A stretch of DNA of 64,000 nucleotides from Methylibium rhizosphaerae (GCF_006386545.1 NZ_SWAR01000011.1:1-64000); one strand, 5' to 3'; positions 27,808 to 37,099 are shown, numbered from the stretch's first letter. Numbers and translations: made by a program. The notes: generated from the sequence alone by a model not told the origin.

Positions 27808-30173
27808 GAGGTTGCATCCACGGCCCCCGCGGGCCGCAACATGGGTGCCAGCACGGCCACCAGGGCCAGGCCGAAAAGCAGCGTGAGCCCGAAGGCGCGC
27901 AGCGCGGGCGTGCTGGACAGCCCCAACAGCCCGAAGGCCAGCCAGGTGCTGCCGGCGCCCAGCGCCACCGCCAGCCAGGCCGAGCCATCGCCTTCGTGTT
28001 CGAGCAGGAAGATGCCGTAGTCGGAGCCCACGCCCAGCAGCAGCAGCAGCGCGAGCACGGTGAACAGCTGCAAGGGCTGGCCGGCGGCGCCCAGCACGGC
28101 CAGGGCACCGACAGAGGCCAGCGCCGTGGGCAGCCAGGCCCGCCAGGCTGCGCGGCCGAAACGCCACAACAGCGCAGCCAGCACCACCGCATGGCCCAGC
28201 AGCAGCAGCCAGCTCATCGACACGCGATAGCGGCCCAGCAGCGACGAGACCTCGGCCGGCTTGTCGACCCAGCGCACGCCTTCGAGGCCCTCGGCCGCCG
28301 CCGCGAGGACGGGCAGCAGCGCCGCGTCTTGCAGGCCGCGCAGCATCACGACGCTGGTCTGCGCGCCATGGATCTCGCCCAGCCACAGCAGCCGTGCGCC
28401 GGCCGACGCCGGGTGTTGCAGCCAGCGCTGCACCGACAACGGTCCAGCCGCAAAAACGGGACGCGCCAGCGTTTCGCCCAGCGCCGCGTTCACCCGGGCC
28501 AGCACTTCGGATTCGACCCGGGCGGTGAGCTGCGCATCGGCGCGCTGGCGTGCCGCCGAGGGCACCCAGTCGGACACGGCGCTGTAGCCGGCCAGCCGGC
28601 CTTCGCGCACCAGCACGTCGAGGCGCGCCTTGAGTGCCTCCTCGCGCTGCAGCAGCTCCTCGTCGCCGGCGCCGCGCACGAGGTAGAACTGCGCCGGGCT
28701 CGCCACGCCGAGCAGGCTGCTCAGCTGGCGCTGCGAAGCCAGCAGCTCGGGGGGCGAATTCTGCAGCTGGCGCACGTCGTCGTTGGGACGCAGCTGCAGC
28801 AGGCCGGCCGCGCACAAGCCGGCCAGCACGGCATAGACGGCCCATGCCCTGCCCGACGCCGTGAGGCGCGGCCAGCGCTGCAGGCTGCCGGCCACCGACA
28901 CCGCGAAGCGGCTGCTGCCCACCGTCCCGCGGTCGAGCCATGGGAACCAGCACACGACCGTCAGCATGGCGGCGACCAGGCCTGCGGACGAGAACACGGC
29001 CATCTGCCGCAGCCCCGGGAACGGCGCGGCGCCCATTGCCAGGTAGGCCAGCACGCTGGTCACCAGCGCCAGCAGCAGGCCCGGCAGCAGCTGGCGCATG
29101 AGGCTGCGCGGCTCGGCCCACGGCTGGCCCTGGCGGCTGGCGAAATAGTGGATGCCGTAGTCCTCGGCCACGCCCACCAGGCTGGCACCGAACACCAGCG
29201 TGATGAGGTGGACCTGCCCGAACACCCAGGCCGTGATCGACAACGCGGCGGCACAGCCAATCAGCAGCGACAGCCCCACCAGCACGATGGGCCGCGGTGA
29301 GCGGAAGGCGAGCCACACCAGCAGCAGCACTGCGGCCAGGGAGCCCCAGCCGATGGTGTTGATCTCGCGGCTGGCCTGCACAGCTGCAGCCTCGGCATGC
29401 AGCGGCACGCCGGCTCGCAGCGTCTTCACGCCCGGGAGGGCGGCACGGGCGGCAGTTTCCGCAGCTTGCAGGGCCTCGCCGTAGACGGCCCGGCCGTCGA
29501 GGCTGAAGGCCGAGCCGGCGATGTCGTAACGCAGCACCACCCACTCCACGCCATCGCCTGCGAGCCACAGCTCGCCATCGCGCGGGCGTGCACGCGTGTC
29601 GCCGGCACGGGCGCTCCACCAGGCCGGCGCCAGCCCCAGCGGGTCTGCCACCCATTCGGACAGCCGCGCCTGCGCAGCCGGCTGGTAGAGGGCCGCCAGC
29701 GCCGCCTGCGCCAGTTGCGGCAGCGGCGTGGCCTGCAGCTGCTCGCGCTGCGCCGGGGTGAGCAGGCGATCGCGCCACGGGCGGTAGAAGGCGAGCGACT
29801 CGGCCAGGCCGGTCTCGCCGGCACCCCAGTGCACTTCTGACAGCGGTGCCTGCTGCTGCGCCATCGCTTCGCGCCAGGCCCGGGCCGCGCCCTGGGCCTG
29901 TGCCCACTGCGGCGCTCCGAGCATCACCACGATCTGGCGCGAGGCGCCGTCGGCCAGCGCCCGCGTGGCCAGCGCCACCTCGGGCGCCTGCTCGTCGGCC
30001 GGCAGCAGCGCCATCACGTCGGCGTCGAGCCGGCCGGCCTGCCAGAAGCGCCACTGGTGCACGGCCACGCCCAGCACGAACAGCAGCCATGCCACGGCCG
30101 CGAACGCCCACAGCCGGCTTCGGCCTGCGTGGTTCGTCGCGCCGTCTCGAGGCGCTGGCAGTCCGGGCGTCAC
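27804..30173 (-). CDS. MMPL/RND-type exporter of the aryl polyene cluster
   Basis: About 789 aa from GTG 30173, five bases after the LolA-like stop; another GTG at 30233 would overlap that gene by 56 bases. About 12 membrane helices are present in two groups: one N-terminal helix, a large periplasmic domain (to about 250), five helices, a second periplasmic domain and a final helical bundle. LVGVAEDYGIHYF and LLGVGSDYGIFLLEHEG are the paired acidic transmembrane motifs of RND/MMPL pumps, giving proton coupling. It probably moves the lipid-linked polyene across the inner membrane toward the LolA-like carrier. Confidence 0.83.
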   Translation of the reverse strand: MTPGLPAPRDGATNHAGRSRLWAFAAVAWLLFVLGVAVHQWRFWQAGRLDADVMALLPADEQAPEVALATRALADGASRQIVVMLGAPQWAQAQGAARAWREAMAQQQAPLSEVHWGAGETGLAESLAFYRPWRDRLLTPAQREQLQATPLPQLAQAALAALYQPAAQARLSEWVADPLGLAPAWWSARAGDTRARPRDGELWLAGDGVEWVVLRYDIAGSAFSLDGRAVYGEALQAAETAARAALPGVKTLRAGVPLHAEAAAVQASREINTIGWGSLAAVLLLVWLAFRSPRPIVLVGLSLLIGCAAALSITAWVFGQVHLITLVFGASLVGVAEDYGIHYFASRQGQPWAEPRSLMRQLLPGLLLALVTSVLAYLAMGAAPFPGLRQMAVFSSAGLVAAMLTVVCWFPWLDRGTVGSSRFAVSVAGSLQRWPRLTASGRAWAVYAVLAGLCAAGLLQLRPNDDVRQLQNSPPELLASQRQLSSLLGVASPAQFYLVRGAGDEELLQREEALKARLDVLVREGRLAGYSAVSDWVPSAARQRADAQLTARVESEVLARVNAALGETLARPVFAAGPLSVQRWLQHPASAGARLLWLGEIHGAQTSVVMLRGLQDAALLPVLAAAAEGLEGVRWVDKPAEVSSLLGRYRVSMSWLLLLGHAVVLAALLWRFGRAAWRAWLPTALASVGALAVLGAAGQPLQLFTVLALLLLLGVGSDYGIFLLEHEGDGSAWLAVALGAGSTWLAFGLLGLSSTPALRAFGLTLLFGLALVAVLAPMLRPAGAVDATS

Positions 30174-30177
30174 GGCG

Positions 30178-30813
30178 TCAGTCAAAGCGGGCGGCCTCTT
30201 CGCGGCTGAGGGACTGGGCGATCGCGTGTTCACTGAAGCGGATCACGCTGGCGTCGCCCTGCGCTTCGGCGAGCTTCACGCTGCGCACGAAACGCTCGCC
30301 TTCGAGTTCGACTCGCGCGAGCCATTGGGCGAGCGCCGCCTCGCGCGGCGTCAGCACGAGCCGCCAGCCTGCCGCCCCCTGCAGCTCGCCATCGATGCGA
30401 AAGCGCGCCGCCAGCGTCTGCAGGTCGGCCGCCATGAGGGCGAACAGCATCTCGTTGACGGCACGCAGGCCGGGTTCGTCGCGCGCCTCGACCTTGGTGT
30501 CGACCCGGCCATCGGCCTGGCGCGACAGCAGCCGCTCGCGGGTGACGACGAGCGACGACTCGAACGGCTCGCGCGTGTGCCAGACCACGCCGCGTTCCTT
30601 GGCCACCAGGAAGTCGCCTCGCGACACGAGCGGGCTCTTGAAGCCCTTGAGCGTCTTGCGCTGCTCGAAGCGGCCGCGCAGCACCGGCGCGTCTGCCAGG
30701 CGCTCGCGCACCTGCTGCACCAGCGGCGACACCGGCTCTGCAGCCGTCAGCGGCAAGGCGACGGCCAGCATGCAAGCGGCGGCAAGGCGACGGCGCGACA
30801 GCATCGGCTTCAT
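30178..30813 (-). CDS. LolA-like periplasmic lipid carrier of the pigment cluster
   Basis: 211 aa from ATG 30813, overlapping the thioesterase stop (ATGA). A signal peptide (about 1-24, ALPLTAAE) is followed by a LolA-like unclosed beta-barrel: LRGRFEQRKTLKGFKSPLVSRG and a GVVWHTREPFESSLVV segment. It differs from the housekeeping LolA encoded at 45643. It probably ferries the hydrophobic polyene lipid through the periplasm; inferred from the exporter and lipoprotein neighbours. Confidence 0.82.
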   Translation of the reverse strand: MKPMLSRRRLAAACMLAVALPLTAAEPVSPLVQQVRERLADAPVLRGRFEQRKTLKGFKSPLVSRGDFLVAKERGVVWHTREPFESSLVVTRERLLSRQADGRVDTKVEARDEPGLRAVNEMLFALMAADLQTLAARFRIDGELQGAAGWRLVLTPREAALAQWLARVELEGERFVRSVKLAEAQGDASVIRFSEHAIAQSLSREEAARFD

Positions 30814-31226
30814 GGCGTGACGCCCAGGCGCTGCCACAGCACCTCGGGGCAGACGAAACACATTTCGCGGGTCGCCATGTCCACCGCCACCTGGATGGTG
30901 TAGGCGCTGTTGAGCCTCGCACCCGTCTTCGCATCGCGGATCAGGTATTCGATGCGCAGCCGGTTCTCCCACTCGACGATCTGCGCACGCACCTTCAGCG
31001 CCTGGCCATAGGCGGCCGGCTTCACGTACTTGAGCCGCATGTCGACGATGGGCCAGGCATACCCGGACTCGCGCATGCGCGGGTAGTCGTAGTCGTATTT
31101 GGCGAGCAGCGCCGAACGCGCCAGCTCGAGGTACTTGACGTAGTGGCCGTGCCAGACGATTTCCATCACGTCGACGTCGAAGAACGCCGGCGTGACGTCG
31201 ATCTCGTGGCTGAGATCAGGCTTCAT
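30810..31226 (-). CDS. Hotdog-fold acyl thioesterase (4HBT family)
   Basis: 138 aa from ATG 31226 (MKPDLSHEIDVTP); it overlaps the ammonia-lyase end by 11 bases. The motif FDVDVMEIVWHGHYVKYLELAR is the 4-hydroxybenzoyl-CoA thioesterase signature, with the Asp at about 17. It cleaves an acyl thioester, here probably releasing or editing acyl chains on the cluster carrier proteins (ApeK-like). Whether it ends chain growth or clears stalled carriers is not evident. Confidence 0.83.
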   Translation of the reverse strand: MKPDLSHEIDVTPAFFDVDVMEIVWHGHYVKYLELARSALLAKYDYDYPRMRESGYAWPIVDMRLKYVKPAAYGQALKVRAQIVEWENRLRIEYLIRDAKTGARLNSAYTIQVAVDMATREMCFVCPEVLWQRLGVTP

Positions 31227-32769
31227 GCACGCTCCAGGCGCGCTCGCGCAGCGCCGCCAGCAGCGACTGCAGGTCGGCGTCGAGAGCGCGATCCTCGACC
31301 ACCAGGGCGATGCGGTCTTCGAGGTCGGCACAGAAGGCGGTGAGCGCCGGGCTCAGCGCCAGCTGCGCATCGAGGCGGCGGCGCAGCGACAGGCCCTGGC
31401 GTGCGGCGATGAGCATGGCGGCCACCACCTGCTCGGTGAGTTCGAGCACCCGCAGGCAGTCGCGCGCGGCGATGGTGCCCATGCTCACCTTGTCCTGGTT
31501 GTGGCACTCGGTGGAACGCGAGAACACCGAGGCCGGCATGGTGAGCTTGAGGGCCTCGGCGGTCCAGGCCGACACGCTGATCTGCAGCGCCTTCAGGCCG
31601 TGGTTGATGGCACCGCGCGGGCCGGTGGCTCCCGACAGGTTGGACGGCAGGCCGTGGTTGTAGCGGGTGTCCACCAGCAGCGCGAGCTGGCGGTCGAGCA
31701 GGTCGGCCACGTTGGCCACCGCGTTCTTGAGACCGTCCATCGCGAAGGCGATGTGGCCGCCGTAGAAGTGGCCGCCGTGCAGCACCTGCTCGCGCTCGCC
31801 GTCGATGATGGGGTTGTCGTTGGCGCTGTTGAGCTCGTTCTCGATGAGGGTGCGGAAGAAGGGCAGCGTGTCCTCGAGCACGCCGATCACGTGCGGCGCG
31901 CAGCGCAGCGAATAGCGGTCCTGCAGGCGCTGTTCGTTGCGGGCCGGGCGTTCGCTGGCGAGGTCGGCGCGCAGGCGCCGGGCCACCCGCTGCTGGCCGG
32001 CATGGGGCTTCACCGCGAACAGCGCCTCGTCGAAGTGGTGGGCGTTGCCGGCGCTGGCCAGCACGTTGCAGGCGGTGAGCCGGGTGGCCAGGCGCGACAC
32101 GTATTCGGCGCGCTGCCAGGCCAGGCAGGCCAGGGCCGTCATCACCGCGGTGCCGTTCATGATGGCCAGGCCCTCCTTGGGCCGCAGCTTCAGCGGCTCG
32201 ATGCCCAGCTGCGCCAGCACCTCGCGCGCCGGGCGGCGCTCGCCGCCGAACCACACGTCGCGCTCGCCGCACAGCACCGCGGCCACGTAGGACAACGGCG
32301 TGAGGTCGCCGCTCGCGCCCACCGAACCTTCGGCCGGAATGAGCGGCAGCACGTCATGCACCAGCAGCTGCTCCAGCTGCTGCAGCAGCGCCACGCTGAC
32401 GCCCGACACGCCCTGCGACAGCGAAGCCAGCCGCGCGGCCAGCACGGCGCGGGTTTCCTCCGGCGTGAGGAAGCGGCCGGCACCGCAGCCGTGGTAGGTG
32501 TAGAGGTGGTGCGGCAGCTCGGTCACCAGGTCGGGCGGGATGACCACGGTGCAGGAGTCGCCATAGCCGGTGGTGACGCCATAGACCACGCCGTCTTCGC
32601 GCAGCAGCCGGTCGAGGAAGTCGGCGCCGCGCGCGATCCGCTCGCGGAAGGCAGGCTCGGGCGAGAGCTCGGCCACGGCGCGGCGCTCGGCCAGCGCGGC
32701 CACGTCTTCGATCGACAGCGGGCTGCCGTCGAATCGCACGCGCGGCAGGTCAGTGTGTGGTTGTCTCAT
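31216..32769 (-). CDS. Aromatic amino-acid ammonia-lyase (HAL/TAL family)
   Basis: 517 aa, the usual size of HutH-type lyases. The MIO cofactor triad Ala-Ser-Gly lies at 152-154 in GSVGASGDLTPLSY. FNGTxA-like IMNGTAVMTALA and SARNDNP-like NSANDNPIIDG follow. It removes ammonia from His, Tyr or Phe. In pigment clusters of this kind it may provide a cinnamate-type or coumarate-type starter for the aryl head. The residues at the selectivity position read YHG (about 92-94), unlike the HL of characterised tyrosine lyases, so I do not assign the substrate. No other histidine-use genes are present. Confidence 0.85.
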   Translation of the reverse strand: MRQPHTDLPRVRFDGSPLSIEDVAALAERRAVAELSPEPAFRERIARGADFLDRLLREDGVVYGVTTGYGDSCTVVIPPDLVTELPHHLYTYHGCGAGRFLTPEETRAVLAARLASLSQGVSGVSVALLQQLEQLLVHDVLPLIPAEGSVGASGDLTPLSYVAAVLCGERDVWFGGERRPAREVLAQLGIEPLKLRPKEGLAIMNGTAVMTALACLAWQRAEYVSRLATRLTACNVLASAGNAHHFDEALFAVKPHAGQQRVARRLRADLASERPARNEQRLQDRYSLRCAPHVIGVLEDTLPFFRTLIENELNSANDNPIIDGEREQVLHGGHFYGGHIAFAMDGLKNAVANVADLLDRQLALLVDTRYNHGLPSNLSGATGPRGAINHGLKALQISVSAWTAEALKLTMPASVFSRSTECHNQDKVSMGTIAARDCLRVLELTEQVVAAMLIAARQGLSLRRRLDAQLALSPALTAFCADLEDRIALVVEDRALDADLQSLLAALRERAWSVHEA

Positions 32770-33757
32770 GGTGGGCAATCGCATTCGGGCTCCGGTCAGC
32801 CTCGGCCGGCTGTTCCCAGAACGAAAAGAAGTTGAACCATTCGTATGGCGCTCGGCGCAGCAGCTCCTCGAGCCGCTGCACGAACACCGCGGTGTACTGC
32901 CGCAGCGCCGCCTCGCGCCGGCCTCGCGGCAGCTCCACGCGGTCGCACAGGCGGTCGAAATACACCGCATGCCCGGCGCCCTCGCGCACGCAGCCCATCA
33001 GGTAGACGGGGCATTTGAGCAGGGCAGCCAGCACGTAGGGTCCGACGGGAAACGCCGCCTGGGCACCGAGGAACTGCGCGCTGGTGGTCTTGCTCGCCAC
33101 CACCGGCACGCGGTCGCCGGCGATGGCGACGAACTCACCCTGGGCCACCTTCTCGGCCAGCACGACCGCGGTGGCGGCGTTGACCTCGGTGACCTGCATC
33201 AGGTGCACGCCACTGCCGGGATCGAGCCGACGCAGCATGCGGTTGAATTGTTCCGCGTGGGCAGTGTGCACCAGCACGTTGAGCCGCAGGCCGGGCTGGC
33301 GCTCGGCGGTGGCCCGGCAGAGTTCAAGGCAGCCCACGTGGGCGGTGATGAACACGGCCCCCTCGCCCCGCTCGATGTGCCGTGCGATGGGCTCGGCCCC
33401 CACCATCTGCACCTGTTCGAATCGGTAGCGCCCGCTGAGCGCGAGCGTCTTGTCGAGGATGGTCTCTGCGAACGAGAAGAAGTGGCGCAGCGTGTGGCGC
33501 CAGCCCGGCGGCTGGCCGATCACGCCAAACCGGGTTTCGATGCGCTGCAGGTAGTCGAGCGAGGCGCGGCGCGCCCGGCCTTGCGTGGCCCAGTAGTACA
33601 GCACCACCGGGTACACGCACAGCCGGAACGGCAGCCGGCCGAACAGCTTGTGCACCCAGTAGAGGAACCACATGCCGGCGACGAAGGTCGATTCGCCGAT
33701 CTCGGCCCAATGCGGGCTGGCCCCTCGCTCGCGCGGCGTTGACACAGGGTGTCTCAT
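32750..33757 (-). CDS. LpxL-family acyltransferase of the pigment cluster
   Basis: 335 aa. The catalytic pair reads HVGCLE (His and acidic residue, near 125), followed by the VAIAGDRVPV region usual in LpxL/HtrB-type acyltransferases. One N-terminal membrane segment is present (about 24-50). The first 16 residues (MRHPVSTPRERGASPH) are not needed by the family and match the start of a repeat element found at 61516; family members usually begin near HWAEIGE. The gene overlaps its upstream glycosyltransferase by 4 bases and the ammonia-lyase by 20. Confidence 0.82.
   Translation of the reverse strand: MRHPVSTPRERGASPHWAEIGESTFVAGMWFLYWVHKLFGRLPFRLCVYPVVLYYWATQGRARRASLDYLQRIETRFGVIGQPPGWRHTLRHFFSFAETILDKTLALSGRYRFEQVQMVGAEPIARHIERGEGAVFITAHVGCLELCRATAERQPGLRLNVLVHTAHAEQFNRMLRRLDPGSGVHLMQVTEVNAATAVVLAEKVAQGEFVAIAGDRVPVVASKTTSAQFLGAQAAFPVGPYVLAALLKCPVYLMGCVREGAGHAVYFDRLCDRVELPRGRREAALRQYTAVFVQRLEELLRRAPYEWFNFFSFWEQPAEADRSPNAIAHHETTTH
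33738..33757 (-). repeat. Copy 1 of a 20-bp dispersed sequence
   Basis: On the minus strand ATGAGACACCCTGTGTCAAC is identical to 61516-61535. It contains the interrupted palindrome GACAC-CCT-GTGTC. Here it spans the stop of the glycosyltransferase gene and the start of the acyltransferase gene. The next bases (GAGGGGCCAGCCC nearby) weakly resemble the GAGGGGCAGGC units of the larger copy. Confidence 0.75.
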
Positions 33758-34500
33758 GCCGCACCCACCTTGCGCCACAACAGCAGCGGCGCGCGCAGCA
33801 GCATGCCGGCGAACAGCACCGCATGCATGCGCGAGATCAGCAGGTTGTCCCGCCCGAGCCTGAAGTGCGAGATGCCGTCTTGCGGATAGGTCACCCGGGT
33901 GGGCTGGTTGATCACCGGTACGCCGCGCCAGAACAGCCGCACCATGACTTCGGTGTCGAAGTCCATGCGCTTGCCGATCTTCACCTGGTCGATGAGCTCG
34001 ACCACGCTTTGCAGCGGGTAGACGCGGAATCCGCACATCGAGTCGCGGATCGCGAGCGACAGCGTGTTGATCCAGACCCACACGTGCGTGGCGTAGCGTC
34101 CGTAGAGCCGGCCCTTCGGCACCGAGGCGTCGTACAGCGGGCAGCCGCAGACCACCGCCTGCGGATGGGCTTCGGCCTGCGCCAGGAAGCGGGGGATGTC
34201 GCGGGTGTCGTGCTGGCCGTCGGCGTCGATCTGCACCGCATGGGTGTAGCCGCGGCGATGCACCTCACGCAGGCCGGCCATCAGCGCGCCGCCCTTGCCT
34301 TCGTTGTGCGGCAGTTTCACCAGCGACACATGGCCCGCATGCGCGCGCACCAGCAGCTCGAGCACGGCGGCGCAACGCGGCTCGCTGCCGTCGTCCACCA
34401 GCAGGCAGTGCAGCCCGTGTTCCATCACGCCGCGCACCATCGCACCGATGGTGTCGGGGTGGTTGTAGACCGGGATCACGACGACGGGCTTGAACTGCAT
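33754..34500 (-). CDS. Family 2 glycosyltransferase
   Basis: 248 aa from ATG 34500. A GT-A fold: VVVIPVYNHPDTIG at the start, LLVDDGS, and DADGQHD as the metal-binding DxD region (near 93). A C-terminal hydrophobic tail (about 225-242) may hold it to the membrane. It probably adds a sugar to the lipid anchor or head of the polyene. Its stop overlaps the acyltransferase start within the 20-bp repeat. Confidence 0.85.
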   Translation of the reverse strand: MQFKPVVVIPVYNHPDTIGAMVRGVMEHGLHCLLVDDGSEPRCAAVLELLVRAHAGHVSLVKLPHNEGKGGALMAGLREVHRRGYTHAVQIDADGQHDTRDIPRFLAQAEAHPQAVVCGCPLYDASVPKGRLYGRYATHVWVWINTLSLAIRDSMCGFRVYPLQSVVELIDQVKIGKRMDFDTEVMVRLFWRGVPVINQPTRVTYPQDGISHFRLGRDNLLISRMHAVLFAGMLLRAPLLLWRKVGAA

Positions 34501-34513
34501 CGGCACGGACCGT

Positions 34514-36211
34514 TCATTCGCCGGCGAAGACGATGCGCCCGCTCGCGTGCGCACCGGCGTCGGACGTGTACTGGAAACCCAGGACGCCGGCGCCGGCGTT
34601 CCACTGCAGTGCGAGGCGCAACGCGGTGCCGGGCAGCACCGGCTTCTGGAACTTGAGCGCATCGGCGCGCAGGAAGTTCGCCGGCAGCGCGAAGCAGCCT
34701 CGCGCGAACTCGATGGCCCAGTCGAGCTGGGCGACGCCCGGCAGGATGGCCGCCTGTTCGAAGTGCCCGTCGAACACCATGAGGTCCGGCGTGATGTCGA
34801 GCACCGCCTCGGCCTGGTCCGGCTCGCGCCGCTGCCATGCCACCGCCGGCATCGCCGGGCGGAACAGCACCGACAGCAGGGCCTCGGTGCTCTTGCCCTG
34901 CGGGTTGACCGGCAACGCGGGCACGTAGCGCCAGTGGCGCGGCAGCGCGATGCGCTCGACGCTGCGCAGCAGCGCGGAACGCAGGCGCTCGTTGAGGGCG
35001 CGCTTGCCGTGCTCGCGCAGCAGCTGCCAGCCGCTCGCGCTGGGCACCACCACCATGCCCAGGCGCTGGTGGCCCTGGCTGGCAAGCAGCACGGCGCGCG
35101 CTTCGGTGACCTCGTCGCAGGCGGCGAGCGCAGCTTCCATCGCGGTCAGGGAGACGCGCTTTTCCTCGATCTTGACGATGCGGTCAGAGCGGCCGAGCAG
35201 GACGAAGCCGCCGGACTCGAGCCGGCGCACGCGGTCGGCCGTGCGCCACCACTGGTCGTCTGCCATGTGAGGCGAGCGCACTTCGAGCAGCTCGTCCTCG
35301 ATACGCCATTCGACGCCGGGCAGCGGGTTCCAGGCGTCGCCGTGCACCGCCCTCTGCCGCCAGGCGATGCCGCCGGTTTCGGAGCTGCCGAACACCTCGA
35401 TGGGCGACTGCCCCATCAGCGCCAGCGCCTCTGCCGAAGCCTCGGGCGGCAGCGGACCGCCGGACGAGAACACCGCGCGCAAGCCTTCCCGCGCGGCGCG
35501 CCAGTCGAGCGTGTCGGGCAGGCGCTTCAGGTGCGCCGGGCTGGTGATCAGGACGGTCGGGCGCCCACCCAGACGGGCCGCCATTTCTTCGGGGTAGACG
35601 ATCCGCTCGGCCACGAAGGGCCGGCCCGCGGCCAGCGGCCACAAGGTATGGAACAGCAGCCCGTAGATGTGCTGGTGCGACACGGTGGCATAAACGCAGG
35701 CCGGGCCGTCGGCGTCGACACGCGGGCCGAAGGTGGCCTGCTGCGTGTGGATCTCCGCGTCGAGCTGGGCCAGCAGTTTGTGGATGGCCACCGGCTCACC
35801 GCTGGAGCCGGAGGTGTAGACCACGAGCCGCGTCGTGTGCGGGTCGAGCGGGGGCCGGCCGGCCAGGGGCTCCTGCACCGAGGCGGCCGGCTGCAGCGCG
35901 CCCGGCAGCGAACCGGCGCAGGCATCGACCTCGGGCACCAGGCGTTGCAGCGTGGCCGGTTGCGTGTCGCCGGGCAGGAAGACCTGCTTGCCGGCATGCC
36001 AGGCGCCATACAGCGCCGCGGCGAATTCATAGCCGTCGTCGAAATGCAGCGCGACCCGCTCGCCGGGCCGGGCCGCGAACGCCGCCTGCCAGCGGGCCAC
36101 GTCGGCCAGGAACCGCGCGCGCTGCACGAGTTCGCCGCGGCGCCATGCCACCGGACGTTCGTCCAGCCCGAGCCGCGCGGCCACTTCGGTCAGGGCCAGC
36201 CATTCAGACAT
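34514..36211 (-). CDS. AMP-dependent acyl ligase fused to a dehydratase-like domain
   Basis: 565 aa. Residues about 1-445 form an acyl-AMP ligase: YTSGSSGEPVAI (P-loop, near 130), FGSSETGGIAWR and a GRSDRIVKIEEKRVS hinge with the later NPQGKSTEALL lysine. Residues about 455-565 form a hotdog domain like ApeI/FabZ: PDLMVFDGHFEQAAILPGVAQLDWA contains the DGHF-LPG core. In E. coli-type clusters these two functions are separate proteins (ApeH and ApeI). The ligase would load the aromatic starter onto a carrier protein; the domain would dehydrate the chain. Confidence 0.84.
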   Translation of the reverse strand: MSEWLALTEVAARLGLDERPVAWRRGELVQRARFLADVARWQAAFAARPGERVALHFDDGYEFAAALYGAWHAGKQVFLPGDTQPATLQRLVPEVDACAGSLPGALQPAASVQEPLAGRPPLDPHTTRLVVYTSGSSGEPVAIHKLLAQLDAEIHTQQATFGPRVDADGPACVYATVSHQHIYGLLFHTLWPLAAGRPFVAERIVYPEEMAARLGGRPTVLITSPAHLKRLPDTLDWRAAREGLRAVFSSGGPLPPEASAEALALMGQSPIEVFGSSETGGIAWRQRAVHGDAWNPLPGVEWRIEDELLEVRSPHMADDQWWRTADRVRRLESGGFVLLGRSDRIVKIEEKRVSLTAMEAALAACDEVTEARAVLLASQGHQRLGMVVVPSASGWQLLREHGKRALNERLRSALLRSVERIALPRHWRYVPALPVNPQGKSTEALLSVLFRPAMPAVAWQRREPDQAEAVLDITPDLMVFDGHFEQAAILPGVAQLDWAIEFARGCFALPANFLRADALKFQKPVLPGTALRLALQWNAGAGVLGFQYTSDAGAHASGRIVFAGE

Positions 36212-36770
36212 GCGCTTCTCCGGCCGCGATACGCGCCTTCACCCGCCGCCTCATCAACCATTCACCACCAAACAGCACACCCATCAGCACATAGGCCAGC
36301 AACCCGTTGTAGAGCGCCCAGGTGGCGGGCGAGCCCCACAACGCGGTGCCCAGCGACACCGTACCGTTGAACACGAAGAAGCCGCACCACACCTGCGTGA
36401 CCCGGCGCGTGTAGGCCACTGCCGCAGGCGGCAGGTCGGGGTCGGTGAGCCGGGCCAGCCGCTCGATCGCCGAGGGCGGCCTTGCCAGGCTCGCGGCAAA
36501 TACCGCAAACAGCACCGTGCTCACCAGCACCGGATACAGCTTCAGCGGCAGCACGCTGTTGCCCAGCAGCGTGACGCCGCCCAGCACGGCCGCGCCTGCC
36601 GCCGCCACCAGCCAGAACGGCTCGCGCGTGACCCATGCACGGGCGAGCCCCAGGAGCACCAGCAGCAGGGCCATCCAGCGCGGCTCCACCCGGCCGAGCG
36701 CGAGATAGATGACCAGCGGATAGGCCACGGTCGCGAGCGCGACCACGACGGTCAGGAACCGGGACGACAA
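36204..36770 (-). CDS. Integral membrane protein (COG4648, ApeG-like)
   Basis: 188 aa, probably from TTG 36770; a GTG seven codons on is an alternative. About five membrane helices and almost no soluble part except a loop with RRVTQVWCGFFVFNG, the conserved segment of COG4648 proteins. It accompanies aryl polyene and related clusters. Function unknown. It overlaps the ligase start by 8 bases. Confidence 0.75.
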   Translation of the reverse strand: MSSRFLTVVVALATVAYPLVIYLALGRVEPRWMALLLVLLGLARAWVTREPFWLVAAAGAAVLGGVTLLGNSVLPLKLYPVLVSTVLFAVFAASLARPPSAIERLARLTDPDLPPAAVAYTRRVTQVWCGFFVFNGTVSLGTALWGSPATWALYNGLLAYVLMGVLFGGEWLMRRRVKARIAAGEAHV

Positions 36771-36780
36771 GACGCGGAAC

Positions 36781-37041
36781 TCAGGCGTGGGCGGCCGTGT
36801 CGTTGACGAGGCCGAACAGCGCGTCCACCACGTCCTGCACGGTGCGCACGGACTTGAAGGCCTCGGGCTGCAGGCGCTTGCCCACCAGGGGCTTGAGCTG
36901 CACGATCAGGTCGACCGCGTCGATGCTGTCGATGTCGAGGTCGTCGTAGAGCTTGGCTTCGGGCGTGATGCGCGAAGCCTCGATGTCGAATGTCTCCTGC
37001 AGGATCGCGACGATCCGGGCAAAGATGTCGTCCTTTGTCAT
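36781..37041 (-). CDS. Acyl carrier protein
   Basis: 86 aa. The phosphopantetheine Ser is in DDLDIDSIDAVDLI (Ser 39). Four-helix acidic protein of normal length. It carries the growing polyene chain. It is clearly different in sequence from the second carrier protein at 37100, which suggests distinct jobs, for example starter loading against elongation. Confidence 0.9.
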   Translation of the reverse strand: MTKDDIFARIVAILQETFDIEASRITPEAKLYDDLDIDSIDAVDLIVQLKPLVGKRLQPEAFKSVRTVQDVVDALFGLVNDTAAHA

Positions 37042-37099
37042 GGTGCGGCCTATCGTGTGGTGATGTGGCAGTGAGGTGGCGGCTCGGCAGGCAGCCGCC

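Noticed and set aside
26725-30111. One 1128-aa fusion of exporter and methyltransferase
   Set aside because: The N-terminal 767 residues are a shadow frame of the exporter gene. The methyltransferase begins at ATG 27807.
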